Position numbers and translations under genes: made by a program | The notes under the pieces: generated by a model | Told to the model about the DNA's origin: nothing | Database searches by the model: none | What the model saw: only the letters and a program-made list of their open reading frames with translations | NCBI RefSeq assembly: GCF_963677305.1 | Contig: NZ_OY781925.1 | Location: 2,692,001-2,756,000 of the forward strand | Direction of reading: 5' to 3' | Length of the DNA: 64,000 bases | Origin: an uncultured Holophaga sp. | GTDB lineage: Bacteria; Acidobacteriota; Holophagae; Holophagales; Holophagaceae | Shown here: positions 19,277 through 27,758 of the stretch, one piece after another | Position numbering within the stretch: the stretch's first letter is position 1 | Layout: each line of letters starts with the position of its first letter

Positions 19277-20011
19277 TTGAGCATGCGTCTTGGAGTGAAC
19301 ATCGATCATGTGGCCACCGTAAGGCAGGCGCGCGCCGGAAGGGAGCCGGAGCCCATTGCAGCCGCCCTCCTCGCCCAGAGCGCGGGTGCCCATGGCATCA
19401 CAGTCCACCTCCGCGGTGATCGCCGACACATCCAAGAACGGGATGTCCGACTGCTGAGGGAGGTGCTGGCCATTCCCCTCAATGTGGAGTGCGCCGCCTC
19501 GGCCGAGACCCTGGAGACCCTCATCCCCCTCCGTCCCGACTGGATCACCCTGGTCCCTGAGACCCGCGAGGAACTCACCACCCAGGGCGGCCTGGACACC
19601 GTCTTCCTCCAGGGGCATCTGCGCTCCATCGTCCGCGAGCTGCGCGCTTCGGATATCCGGGTGAGCCTCTTCATCGATCCCGTGGCCGATCAGGTCACCA
19701 TGGCAGGGCGCCTCGAAGCCGATGCCGTCGAATTCAATACAGGCGTCTACGCCGACCTCCCCCGCACCGCCGATCCAGCCCCGGAACTGGAGCGCCTGGC
19801 CAGGGCCTGCCGCCTGGCCGCGAAGCTGAATCTCCGGGTCCTGGCCGGACACGGACTGAACATGCAGAACGTGCAGCCCATCGCCTCCATCCCAGAAATC
19901 GAAGAGCTCAACATCGGTCACAGCATCATCGGCCGAGCCCTGATGGTGGGCATGGAAGGCGCCGTCAAGGAGATGCTGGGTGCCCTTGTCTCGGTCAGGG
20001 AGGGCCGGTAG
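19277..20011 (+). CDS. pdxJ: pyridoxine 5'-phosphate synthase
   Basis: This 244-residue TIM barrel starts LGVNIDHVATVRQARAG and has GAHGITVHLRGDRRHI, PLNVECAA, FIDPVADQV, EFNTGVYAD and VLAGHGLNMQNV, all PdxJ signatures. It condenses deoxyxylulose-5-P with aminoacetone phosphate to make pyridoxine phosphate. TTG at 19277 is chosen because GGGAG lies seven bases before it; ATG two codons later would be 13 bases away. Its stop TAG touches the ATG of the PATAN protein, so the two are translationally linked. Confidence 0.94.
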   Translation: MSMRLGVNIDHVATVRQARAGREPEPIAAALLAQSAGAHGITVHLRGDRRHIQERDVRLLREVLAIPLNVECAASAETLETLIPLRPDWITLVPETREELTTQGGLDTVFLQGHLRSIVRELRASDIRVSLFIDPVADQVTMAGRLEADAVEFNTGVYADLPRTADPAPELERLARACRLAAKLNLRVLAGHGLNMQNVQPIASIPEIEELNIGHSIIGRALMVGMEGAVKEMLGALVSVREGR

Positions 20012-20833
20012 ATGTCCCATCTCCGGGGAAGTCTGCAGAGCATCGCACTGGCTGACGTGCTGCAACTGCTTCACTTCAACCGGAAGTCAGGCCGACTCTT
20101 CGTCTCCCAGGATAGGGTGAAGGGCATCCTCTTCGTCCGGAAGGGAGAGGTGGTCCATGCCGAGATGGGTTCCCTATCCGGGGAGCGGGCGGCCTTCGAG
20201 ATCATCCAGTGGGAACAGGGCTTCTTCGAGTTCTCTACCCAGGCCTTCACCAGTCCCACCACCATCCAGAGATCCCTCACCGACCTTCTGATGGAGGGTG
20301 CCCGGACCACCGACACCCGGAAGCGCTTCAAGAGTCTCTTCCCCAACCTCGACGCCGTACCCTGGACCCCCTTGGCGGGGGATGCCCTGACCCGGGACCT
20401 CCGGCTCTTCCCCGAGGACCACCGGGTGATCCCCCATCTGGATGGGTTCAGGAGCTTCAATGACATCATCCGGAACTCGGGAGAAGGGGACGTCACGGTC
20501 TTCCAGACCTGCATGATCCTCAGGGAGGCTGGGCGCTTGGAGGTCATCGAACCCGAGCGCGAACTCAAGGTCATCCCACAGAAGACTTCCCTGTTCAGGA
20601 AGATCCAGCATGTCCTGCTCCCCGCAGACCTTGAAGCTTGGTGGTCCAGCCAGGGACCCTACCAGAACCGCCCCATCCAGAAGATCCGCCTTGAGTGGGA
20701 AGGGAAGCGATGGCAGATCCCCGCCCAGTTCGAGTGCATGGACGATGACAAGACAGTTGCCGTTCCCCGGGATGTCATGCAAGCTTGTGGAATAACTGAA
20801 GGCAGTGTTGTCAGAGTCTGTCCGGCCCCGTGA
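20012..20833 (+). CDS. DUF4388 (PATAN) domain protein
   Basis: This 273-residue cytoplasmic protein has an N-terminal PATAN/DUF4388 domain: GSLQSIALADVLQLLHFNRKSGRLFV, then GILFVRKGEVVHAEMG and ERAAFEIIQWEQGFFEF. This is typical of regulatory proteins in cyanobacteria, myxobacteria and acidobacteria that associate with response regulators. The rest (LDGFRSFNDIIRNSG, ending MQACGITEGSVVRV) has no family I know. Its start abuts the pdxJ stop, and the CheZ-like gene starts 19 bases after its end. Pairing with a CheZ phosphatase suggests a role in a CheY-type pathway (inference). Confidence 0.82.
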   Translation: MSHLRGSLQSIALADVLQLLHFNRKSGRLFVSQDRVKGILFVRKGEVVHAEMGSLSGERAAFEIIQWEQGFFEFSTQAFTSPTTIQRSLTDLLMEGARTTDTRKRFKSLFPNLDAVPWTPLAGDALTRDLRLFPEDHRVIPHLDGFRSFNDIIRNSGEGDVTVFQTCMILREAGRLEVIEPERELKVIPQKTSLFRKIQHVLLPADLEAWWSSQGPYQNRPIQKIRLEWEGKRWQIPAQFECMDDDKTVAVPRDVMQACGITEGSVVRVCPAP

Positions 20834-20852
20834 GAACGCCTGGGAGAGAGCC

Positions 20853-21803
20853 ATGGAGAATATGGAACCCGTGGATGAGCTGAAGAGTGTACCGGCGGGA
20901 GAGGTCGAACCCGACACCCTGCTCAGGGAGTTCCGGGACTACAGCGATGCCCTGGACAACCGGCTCGACGCCCTCCTCGAGACCATCCAGACGATCCGCT
21001 CCGAACTCCAGAATTCCGCCCAGAACAATCTGGTCCGCTTGGCCCAGGCCGCCCAGGACATGATCAACGGACGGGTCTACCAGCAGATCGATCTCGAGGC
21101 CAAGGGGGAGGTCGGCACCCTGGTGACCAGCCTCAACCAGACCATGGCGAACCTGCAGCAACTGGACGCCTCCGTGAAGCAGCAGAGCACCCAGGTGCCG
21201 GAGCTGGCGGCCCAGCTCGACGCCATCACCGCCGACACCGAGACGGCCACTCAGGAGGTCATGAACCGCCTGGACACCCTCATGGCCGCTGCCGACAACG
21301 CCAGCCGCAGCTTCCGGGAGGCCACCAGGGCACTGGAGCAGACCCAGGCCGCCCAACAGCACTTCCAGACCCAGATCGATGGATTCCTGGAGCGTGCATC
21401 CCAGGGCGAGAACCCCACCGTCGTGGCCCAGGAGGTCCTGGACTTCCTCTTCGAACACCAGACCACCACCAAGCTGCCCCCTGTAGATCTGGAGGCCGGC
21501 CTCGCCCATCTGCAGAGCGTCTCCGACGAGTCCTTCGAGATTCTCAACACCCTCCAATTCCAGGACATCACCCGCCAGAAGGTCGAGAAGGTCGTCCTGC
21601 TCCTCAAGCAGTTCCGGGAAGGCCTCAACCGCCTGCTGGTCATCTTCAAGATCACCGAAGCGGAGCCCGGCCAGTCCGGGGAGATCTTCGAGCACCGGGT
21701 GGTGGCCACCCAGGAGAAGATCTTCGACACCTCCCTGGAAGCAGACGGAAAGAAGGAGTCCGTGGACGACATCATCGCCCAGTTCAAGAAGGCCCAGGGT
21801 TGA
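20853..21803 (+). CDS. cheZ: CheZ-like protein phosphatase
   Basis: This 316-residue, mainly helical protein has the CheZ active-site pattern LQFQDITRQK, with D238 and Q242 at the spacing of E. coli CheZ D143/Q147. The C-terminal peptide SVDDIIAQFKK resembles the CheY-binding tail of CheZ. The long N-terminal part (helical, many Gln/Ala; VYQQIDLEAKGEVGTLV at about 75-91) may be a coiled-coil extension, longer than in E. coli CheZ (214 aa). It would dephosphorylate a CheY-like regulator. The ATG at 20853 follows GGGAGAGAG. No other chemotaxis gene is in the window. Confidence 0.8.
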   Translation: MENMEPVDELKSVPAGEVEPDTLLREFRDYSDALDNRLDALLETIQTIRSELQNSAQNNLVRLAQAAQDMINGRVYQQIDLEAKGEVGTLVTSLNQTMANLQQLDASVKQQSTQVPELAAQLDAITADTETATQEVMNRLDTLMAAADNASRSFREATRALEQTQAAQQHFQTQIDGFLERASQGENPTVVAQEVLDFLFEHQTTTKLPPVDLEAGLAHLQSVSDESFEILNTLQFQDITRQKVEKVVLLLKQFREGLNRLLVIFKITEAEPGQSGEIFEHRVVATQEKIFDTSLEADGKKESVDDIIAQFKKAQG

Positions 21804-21812
21804 GCCTTCCTC

Positions 21813-23042
21813 TCAGGACAAGCTCCCGGCCAAGTAGCCGGTACTGAAGGCCGCCTGGAGGTTGTAGCCCCCGACCGGCCCATCCAGGTCCAGCAGCTCC
21901 CCGCAAACCCGGAGGTTGTCCCAGCCCTGCACAGCCATGGAGTGGGGGTCGACGGCGCCGAGCGCCAGTCCCCCTGCCGTGACCTCCCCCCTATCCAGCT
22001 CAATCGGTAGGGGGCGCCCCAGGGGGAACGCCGACACGGAGGCCACCAGAGCACGCCGCCCGGCCCGAGGAAGCTCCCCCATCCGCTGTCCCGGGGGCAG
22101 TCCGGCCTGCTCCAGGAGCCAGGGGACCATCCGCTGGGGCAGGTGACGCTGGGCCCAGGTGCTGGCCTGCAGCAGAGGCTGAGCCGCCTGGACGGCCAGG
22201 AGTTCGGCCTCCAGCTCCTGCTCCCCCTTCAGGGGCTGATAGCTCAGCCAGGCATCCCCCGCGCGGCGACGCAGCTCGATGGCTGCGGAGAGTTCCAGGA
22301 CCGCTGGACCACTGACCCCCCTCCGGGTGAACACCAGGTCACCGGAGGCCGCTGCCAGGCGCTTCCCGCTCCGCCCGGCCCTCATCACCAGCATGCCCCC
22401 GCGGAGGGAGATCCCCTCCCACTGCGGCCTCGCCTCCTCCAGGGACACCGGAGCCAGGGCCGGGTGCCAGGGCACCACCGGCAGCCCAAGTCGCCTCAGC
22501 CAGGTGAGCCCCTCACCCGTCGACCCCGTACCCGGATAGCTCGCCCCACCGGTGGCCAGGATGAAGGCATCGGCGCACAAGCGCTCACCGGATGCCAGCA
22601 CCAGCCCAGTCAGACGGGGAGCCGCCCCCTCGAGTCCGGTCACCCGGGTGCCCAGGTGCAGCTCTACTCCGGCCTGCCGGACCAGTCCCTCCAGGCAGGC
22701 CACCACCTCCGCAGCCCCCTGCTCGGCCCGGGCAGGGAAGACACGGCCGTCCTCCCGGGGGGCCGTCTCCAGCCCGAGGCGTCGGAAGAGGGCCCGCAGG
22801 TCCTCGCCGCTGAAGGCATGGAAGGCCGGTCTCAGAAAGCGGGACTGCCCCTTGGGGAAGGCGCTCAGGAGCTCGCGGGAAGCGCCGGCGTGAGTCAGGT
22901 TGCAGCGTCCCCCTCCCGTGATGAGGAGCTTGGCACCCAGGCCCCTGCCGCCCTCCACCAGACGCACCCGATGCCCCCCTACCGCAGCCCTCCAGGCTGC
23001 CACCAGGCCCGCAGCCCCGCCACCGACCACCACCACGTCCAC
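21813..23042 (-). CDS. HI0933-like flavoprotein (NAD(P)/FAD-dependent oxidoreductase)
   Basis: This 409-residue protein opens with a Rossmann FAD motif (VVVVGGGAAGLVAAWRAA) and KLLITGGGRCNLTH, the signature of the HI0933/YhiN family. FILATGGASYPGTGSTG and, at the end, AVDPHSMAVQGWDNLRVCGELLDLDGPVGGYNLQ also fit. Members include bile-acid reductase BaiN, but the physiological role of most is unknown. GTG at 23040-23042 has GGGGG four bases before it. It is convergent to the CheZ gene with only nine bases between the stops and no terminator hairpin visible. Confidence 0.88.
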   Translation of the reverse strand: MDVVVVGGGAAGLVAAWRAAVGGHRVRLVEGGRGLGAKLLITGGGRCNLTHAGASRELLSAFPKGQSRFLRPAFHAFSGEDLRALFRRLGLETAPREDGRVFPARAEQGAAEVVACLEGLVRQAGVELHLGTRVTGLEGAAPRLTGLVLASGERLCADAFILATGGASYPGTGSTGEGLTWLRRLGLPVVPWHPALAPVSLEEARPQWEGISLRGGMLVMRAGRSGKRLAAASGDLVFTRRGVSGPAVLELSAAIELRRRAGDAWLSYQPLKGEQELEAELLAVQAAQPLLQASTWAQRHLPQRMVPWLLEQAGLPPGQRMGELPRAGRRALVASVSAFPLGRPLPIELDRGEVTAGGLALGAVDPHSMAVQGWDNLRVCGELLDLDGPVGGYNLQAAFSTGYLAGSLS

Positions 23043-23118
23043 TGGACCCCCGATCTGGAAGCCGACCGCCTCCGCCGCTAAGCTGGAGCAAGGCGGACAG
23101 GCCTGTTAGGGAGATAGT

Positions 23119-23616
23119 ATGGCGGAACACCCCCTCGTCGGCATTCTGATGGGGTCCAAATCGGACTGGTCCACCATGCAGGAGTGCGCCCGCACCCTGC
23201 GGCAGCTGGAGATCCCCTTCGAGGCCCATGTGGCCTCTGCCCACCGGACCCCGGAGAAGGTGATCGAGTACTGCAAGAACGCCGAAGGACGTGGCCTGAA
23301 GTGCATCATCGCCGCAGCCGGTGGTGCGGCCCACCTGGCCGGCGTCTGCGCCAGCAAGACCCATCTCCCCATTCTGGGCGTCCCCATGAAGGGCTGGGCC
23401 ACCGAGGGCATGGACGCCCTCCTCTCCACGGCCCAGATGCCCTCGGGCATCCCGGTGGCCACCCTGGCCATCGGCAAGGCCGGAGCCGTCAACTCCGCCA
23501 TCCTGGCCGCCCAGATCATCGCCCTGGGCGACCCCGCAGTGCGCGAACGCCTCCTGGCCTTCAGGGATGCCCAGACCCGCAAGGCCCTGGCGGACGACAA
23601 CCTCGAGCTGGAATAG
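23119..23616 (+). CDS. purE: 5-(carboxyamino)imidazole ribonucleotide mutase (class I PurE)
   Basis: This 165-residue PurE begins LVGILMGSKSDWSTMQ and has the conserved VASAHRTPEKV, IIAAAGGAAHLAG and GVPMKGWATEGMDALLSTAQMPSGIPVATLAIGKAG regions. It rearranges N5-CAIR to CAIR in purine synthesis. AGGGAGA precedes the ATG. purK is not adjacent. It faces the Lnb/DUF4105 gene convergently across nine bases. Confidence 0.95.
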   Translation: MAEHPLVGILMGSKSDWSTMQECARTLRQLEIPFEAHVASAHRTPEKVIEYCKNAEGRGLKCIIAAAGGAAHLAGVCASKTHLPILGVPMKGWATEGMDALLSTAQMPSGIPVATLAIGKAGAVNSAILAAQIIALGDPAVRERLLAFRDAQTRKALADDNLELE

Positions 23617-23625
23617 GCCCGCCCC

Positions 23626-25419
23626 TCAGAAATACCAGCTGCAGCTGAGGCCCCCCTCGGTCCGTCGGAAGCCGAGAGTGTCCCTGCGGCTCAGTTCCAG
23701 CCCCAGGCGGAGTTGGTGGCCCAGCTGGATCCGGGCTTCGCCCCCGGCTTCACGATCCGTGCCCACGGGGCCCAGGAAGCGATACCCCGCCTTGAGGAAG
23801 AGACGGCCCCGGAGGCGGTCCCGCCAGTCCATCAACAGGCCCCCTTCGCCGTTCACGGCCAGGGTGGAGGCGCCGGGCACCCCCCGCCCCTCGCCACCGG
23901 CCAGAAGATAGGCTGAGATCCGCGAACCGCCCCAGGTGGCTCCGGCCGCCATATCCCCGGCCAGCACCCGCCGCGGTGCCCCTGTGGGCCCCAGGTGCTC
24001 CTCCCGCCAACCCAACCCAGCCGTCCATGAAGGTGGCTGGAAAAAGGCATCCACCGGACGGAAGGCCCGGACCCTCAGCAGGAGCACATCCCCCAGCCGG
24101 GGTCGGTCCTCGCCAGTGCGGAGGCGGAGCCCCACCTCGCCGAAGCTGACCTCTGACCCGGGCGCAAAGCCCGCCTGCGGATCCATCCAATCGTGAAGCG
24201 CAGGGCGCCAGCGCAGTTCCAACGCCTCCCGCCCGCCATCCCTGCTCCAGGCCAGGGACAGACGCTGGCTGCCGTGGGCCAGATGGGGTGCCACCGGCGG
24301 AACAGGGGTGGGCGGATCGGCCTCGGCCCCGAGCCTGGCCCGGGCCTGGAGCAACCCCATCTGCACCCGCTGGTAGGTGGGGAGATCGACCCGTAGACGG
24401 GCGCGCTCAGCCTGGAGCCACGCAGAGGCCAGATCGAGTTCCTGGGGGCTGGCCCCTTCCGGGGATGCCCCCCGCCCCAGGGCCAGGGCCCGGCTGGTCG
24501 AGTGCCGGTCCAGACCATCGGCCATGAGCCTGACCTGGTTGGCCAGGGAGGGCCTCCAGTGGACGGAACGGACCAGACCCGAGGCCTCCACCACGCGGAG
24601 GGTGTCCAGCGGGAGCACCCAGGGGGGCAGGTCCCGGAAGAAGTCCCGATCCGGGCAGGCCACCTGGAGCAAGTGCAGCACCTCGTACGAGCAGTTCCGG
24701 CTGAAGAAGTAATAGGGTGCCCCCATGCCCCGCACCTCCCAGAGGTGCAGCAGCAGGCGGCGCAGGCCCGCTGCGTCCAGGTTGAGTTCATATTCCCAGA
24801 GATCCCGGTGCTCGGTGTGAGTGTATTCCTCCAGCTTCTGGTGGTAGGGCATGAGGCTGTATGCACCGGGGTATTTCCCGAAGATGCCCCGGTAGGCGAA
24901 GCGAAGACCATTGGTCTCCTGGGTGGTCGCGGCATAGTTCACGGCCTGCTGAAGGGGATCGGCCCCGTGGGCGCCCCGGATGACCAGAAGGGTATGCCCG
25001 AACATGGAGGCGGGAGAGGCGATGTAGGCGTCGGCAAAGACAAAGACCGCACTCCTGGGCTGGAGCCTGGACCAGACTTCCTCGAAGGCCTCGCAGTGGG
25101 GGGCGGGGCGACCCATGCGCGCGGCCAGCCACTCCAATCTCCCGGGGAAGCGAGAGACCGTCTCCGGATCCTCGAAGTGCGCCAGGGTAGCCGCCAGCTC
25201 AGCAGCGGGGTCATGATGACCCTCGGGCGAAAGGAAAAAGGCCGGGGTATCCACCGAGGACTCCGCCGCCCCCGGGGCGAAGTGCAGCATGGCCCGCCAG
25301 ATCGGATCCCGGGCCAGATCCTGGGGAGCCTGCGCCCTCAGGACGCCGAAGGCTCCCACAACAAAGAGGAGCGCCTTGAGGAGGCGCTCCGGACGGGAAG
25401 AAAGGCGGCTGGGTTTCAC
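23626..25419 (-). CDS. Lnb/DUF4105 domain protein with C-terminal outer-membrane-like region
   Basis: This 597-residue protein has a signal peptide (residues about 1-29, ending VLRAQA). An Lnb N-terminal periplasmic domain (DUF4105) follows, with ASPASMFGHTLLVIRG, YAATTQETNGLRFAYRG and the catalytic-like FFSRNCSYEVLHLL (Cys, Tyr). The last 200 residues alternate hydrophobic and polar residues, are rich in Arg/Gly/Trp, and end in SCSWYF, as in an outer-membrane beta barrel. Lnb proteins of Gram-positives are lipoprotein N-acyl transferases; whether this one does similar chemistry is unknown. GTG start overlaps the DUF3015 stop (GTGA). Confidence 0.8.
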   Translation of the reverse strand: MKPSRLSSRPERLLKALLFVVGAFGVLRAQAPQDLARDPIWRAMLHFAPGAAESSVDTPAFFLSPEGHHDPAAELAATLAHFEDPETVSRFPGRLEWLAARMGRPAPHCEAFEEVWSRLQPRSAVFVFADAYIASPASMFGHTLLVIRGAHGADPLQQAVNYAATTQETNGLRFAYRGIFGKYPGAYSLMPYHQKLEEYTHTEHRDLWEYELNLDAAGLRRLLLHLWEVRGMGAPYYFFSRNCSYEVLHLLQVACPDRDFFRDLPPWVLPLDTLRVVEASGLVRSVHWRPSLANQVRLMADGLDRHSTSRALALGRGASPEGASPQELDLASAWLQAERARLRVDLPTYQRVQMGLLQARARLGAEADPPTPVPPVAPHLAHGSQRLSLAWSRDGGREALELRWRPALHDWMDPQAGFAPGSEVSFGEVGLRLRTGEDRPRLGDVLLLRVRAFRPVDAFFQPPSWTAGLGWREEHLGPTGAPRRVLAGDMAAGATWGGSRISAYLLAGGEGRGVPGASTLAVNGEGGLLMDWRDRLRGRLFLKAGYRFLGPVGTDREAGGEARIQLGHQLRLGLELSRRDTLGFRRTEGGLSCSWYF

Positions 25420-25901
25420 GCAGCCTTGACGGTGGCCATGATCCGCTCGGCCACCTGGTCATGGGTGGTGTCAGCCACCGGGTAGATCTCGGTGAAGTGG
25501 GCCTGGAGAGCTGAAGCCACCTGGGTGCGCCGCTCGGCGGGCACGGCCAGGATGTCCATCACCGCGTCCAGGGACTCGCCCCGGCCACGGGCGATGGCCC
25601 GGGCGGTGGTGTCCATGTTGTCCTTGAGGTAATCGGTCAGCTCATTGCGGACAATGTGGGAGGGCTGGTTGGCCCCCAGGGTGCCGGAGGAAACGGCAAA
25701 GGTCTGGTTGCCGCAGCTGCCATTGGTCGTGGCCGCCAGGATCTGGCAGAGCAGACCGTCACCCACATTGCCCCAGATGGTGGTGCCAAGGCCCACGCCC
25801 ACATTCCGTCGGATGGCGGCTTCATGGGGACCGCTCTGAGCGCAAAGGGTTCCAGCCGCCAGAAGGCAGGCCAGGGAGGCAGAGATGGAACGGAAGTTCA
25901 T
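25416..25901 (-). CDS. DUF3015 family secreted protein
   Basis: This 161-residue exported protein has a signal peptide (MNFRSISASLACLLAAGTLCAQ). The mature part has the small-residue-rich VGVGLGTTIWGNVGDGLLCQILAATTNGSCGNQTFAVSSGT expected of DUF3015 (read in pieces from residue about 33), and a helical C-terminus. The function is unknown. The ATG at 25899-25901 follows GGAGCTCAC; an upstream ATG would add 12 non-signal residues. It overlaps the Lnb/DUF4105 gene by four bases, so the two are coupled and probably act together in the envelope. Confidence 0.8.
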   Translation of the reverse strand: MNFRSISASLACLLAAGTLCAQSGPHEAAIRRNVGVGLGTTIWGNVGDGLLCQILAATTNGSCGNQTFAVSSGTLGANQPSHIVRNELTDYLKDNMDTTARAIARGRGESLDAVMDILAVPAERRTQVASALQAHFTEIYPVADTTHDQVAERIMATVKAA

Positions 25902-25968
25902 GTGAGCTCCTTCATGGGTCCGGAAGGACCCCTTCATCTATCTCCTTGAACGGTCCATCTGTCAACCC

Positions 25969-27651
25969 TCAGCAGCCCAGGGCGACACCCTCCCGCCGAT
26001 AGTCGCTGATGGCCAGACAGCCCTCGCCGTCCCTGAAGACTCCGTGGACATCCGAGACCAGCTCGTTCTTGTCCTTGACGGTGTAGCCCAGGTCAACCAG
26101 GGCCTCCAGGAGCTCCGGCCGGTCGAAGCCGGGCTCATGGGAGAGCTTGTCCGGCCAGGCCTGGTGGTGCATGCGGCTGAGACCCAGCACCTCCCGGGGA
26201 TCCCGGCCATGCAACAGGAGTGCGGCCAGGATCTCACCCATGGTGGTGGGGATGGTGGGGCCCCCGGGGGTCCCCAGGACCGCCTCCACTTCACCGCCCG
26301 CGGTGACCAGAAGGGGCGCCATGTTGCTGGCGGGGCGCTTCCCGGGGGCGAAGAGGTTGGGGCGGCTGCCCACCACCCCGAAGTAGTTCTCCTTTCCCTC
26401 CGCAAAGGAGAAGGAATCGATGCTGCCGTTCAGGAGGAAGCCCGCCCCTGCCACGCTCCACTTGGACCCATACCGGAGGTTCATGGTGTAAGAACTGGAG
26501 ACGGCGTTGCCCTCGGCGTCGATGACCGCAAAGTGGGTGGTGTTCCTCCCCTTGGCACCATCCTCTCCCTGCCCTGCTCCCATGAGGGCTGCCAGTTCAT
26601 CGCTGGGGATGTCCCGGTGGGGGTTGATGAGGGAGAAGAGCCGCGCCCCGCTCTCCCGCTGCAAGAGTCCCTGGTAGACGGGATCGCCTGAGAGCGGGAT
26701 GTCGCCGAGGTAGTCTCCTCGGTGGATGAAAGCCATCTTCCAGGCCTGGGCCACGTGGTGGTGATAGGCAGGGCTGCCCCACTCCAGGGCGCGGAAGCCG
26801 GGCTGGTCCAGGATGTTCAGGATCTCCAGCACCATCGCCCCGCCGCCCTCGGGGGGCACGGTCCAGACCTGGCGGCCACCCACTTCCAGGCCGATGGGGG
26901 CGGATTCACGAACCTCATACCCAGCCAAGTCCTCCCAGGAGAGGAGCCCGCCGTTGCGGGAGAGGTCATGGAGGATCTGCTCGGCGATGCGCCCACGGTA
27001 GAAGGCGTCCGGCCCCTCCTTGGCGAGTATCTCAAGGGTATCGGCCAGATTGGGGTTGAACATCAGCTCCCCAGCCTTCCAGGGGGTGTCCCTGACGTAA
27101 TTCCGTCGGGATTCCGGGGACACGGAAAGCTTGGGAGCCAGACGGTTGAGACACTCGCACTCGTACTGGGTGGCGACGGCCCCCTCCCGGGCCCGTCGCG
27201 CGATGGCGGAGAGCAGGTCCGCAGCCTTGAGCCGCCCATGCCGCTGCTGGAGCAGGAAGAAGGCTCGGACCGTCCCCGGGGCGCACACGGAGGCGGGACC
27301 GAAGGCCGTGCGATCAGGGTCGGGATTCCCGTCCGCCAGGAGGTAGTCCTCGCGCCGGGCCTTGAGGGGCGCCTGCTCACGGAAGTTGTAGGCCCTGGGC
27401 GCCGCCCCCTTCTCCCGGAAGACCAGATAGCCGCCGCCCCCGATGTTGCCCGCCTGGGGGTGGAAGACCGCCAGGGAGAAGGCCAGGGCGAAGGCAGCAT
27501 CGAAGGCGTTCCCACCGTCCTCCATCACCGCGATGGCCAGGGTGGAAGCATCCCTGGAGACCGAAGCGACGGCCCCGCGCCCCGTGGCCATCGACAGCGT
27601 GCGCGGTCCCTTGCTGGAGGTTGCTACCCGGAAATCGCCGTAGTTGCTCAA
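25969..27651 (-). CDS. gamma-glutamyltransferase family protein
   Basis: This 560-residue Ntn-hydrolase family member has the large-subunit start GRGAVASVSRDASTLAIAVMEDGGNAFDAAFALAF and the cleavage/catalytic region KGRNTTHFAVIDAEGNAVS (nucleophile Thr after autocleavage). The small-subunit GTPGGPTIPTTMGEIL is also present. It would cleave gamma-glutamyl compounds such as glutathione or a related amide. No signal peptide is visible, unlike typical periplasmic GGT, so a cytoplasmic relative is possible. TTG at 27649-27651 has AAAGGAAG four bases before; ATG at 27688-27690 with GAGGGG is an alternative. It seems to be a single-gene unit. Confidence 0.85.
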   Translation of the reverse strand: MSNYGDFRVATSSKGPRTLSMATGRGAVASVSRDASTLAIAVMEDGGNAFDAAFALAFSLAVFHPQAGNIGGGGYLVFREKGAAPRAYNFREQAPLKARREDYLLADGNPDPDRTAFGPASVCAPGTVRAFFLLQQRHGRLKAADLLSAIARRAREGAVATQYECECLNRLAPKLSVSPESRRNYVRDTPWKAGELMFNPNLADTLEILAKEGPDAFYRGRIAEQILHDLSRNGGLLSWEDLAGYEVRESAPIGLEVGGRQVWTVPPEGGGAMVLEILNILDQPGFRALEWGSPAYHHHVAQAWKMAFIHRGDYLGDIPLSGDPVYQGLLQRESGARLFSLINPHRDIPSDELAALMGAGQGEDGAKGRNTTHFAVIDAEGNAVSSSYTMNLRYGSKWSVAGAGFLLNGSIDSFSFAEGKENYFGVVGSRPNLFAPGKRPASNMAPLLVTAGGEVEAVLGTPGGPTIPTTMGEILAALLLHGRDPREVLGLSRMHHQAWPDKLSHEPGFDRPELLEALVDLGYTVKDKNELVSDVHGVFRDGEGCLAISDYRREGVALGC

Positions 27652-27716
27652 TGCTCTTCCTTTCGCCGGAGCCCCCGGCCCCGCCTCCATTCTGGCCCCT
27701 CGCCTGGACATGGGAA

Positions 27717-27740
27717 AGGGCCCCGCCGGAGCGGGGCCCT
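27717..27740 (-). terminator. terminator of the beta-helix lipoprotein gene
   Basis: A perfect 10-bp stem (AGGGCCCCGC 27717-27726, GCGGGGCCCT 27731-27740) with loop CGGA is followed on the minus strand by TTTCCC. It begins 18 bases after the stop codon. The same 24-base hairpin recurs at 29948-29971. Confidence 0.8.
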
Positions 27741-27758
27741 CGCACAGGCTCAAGCAGC

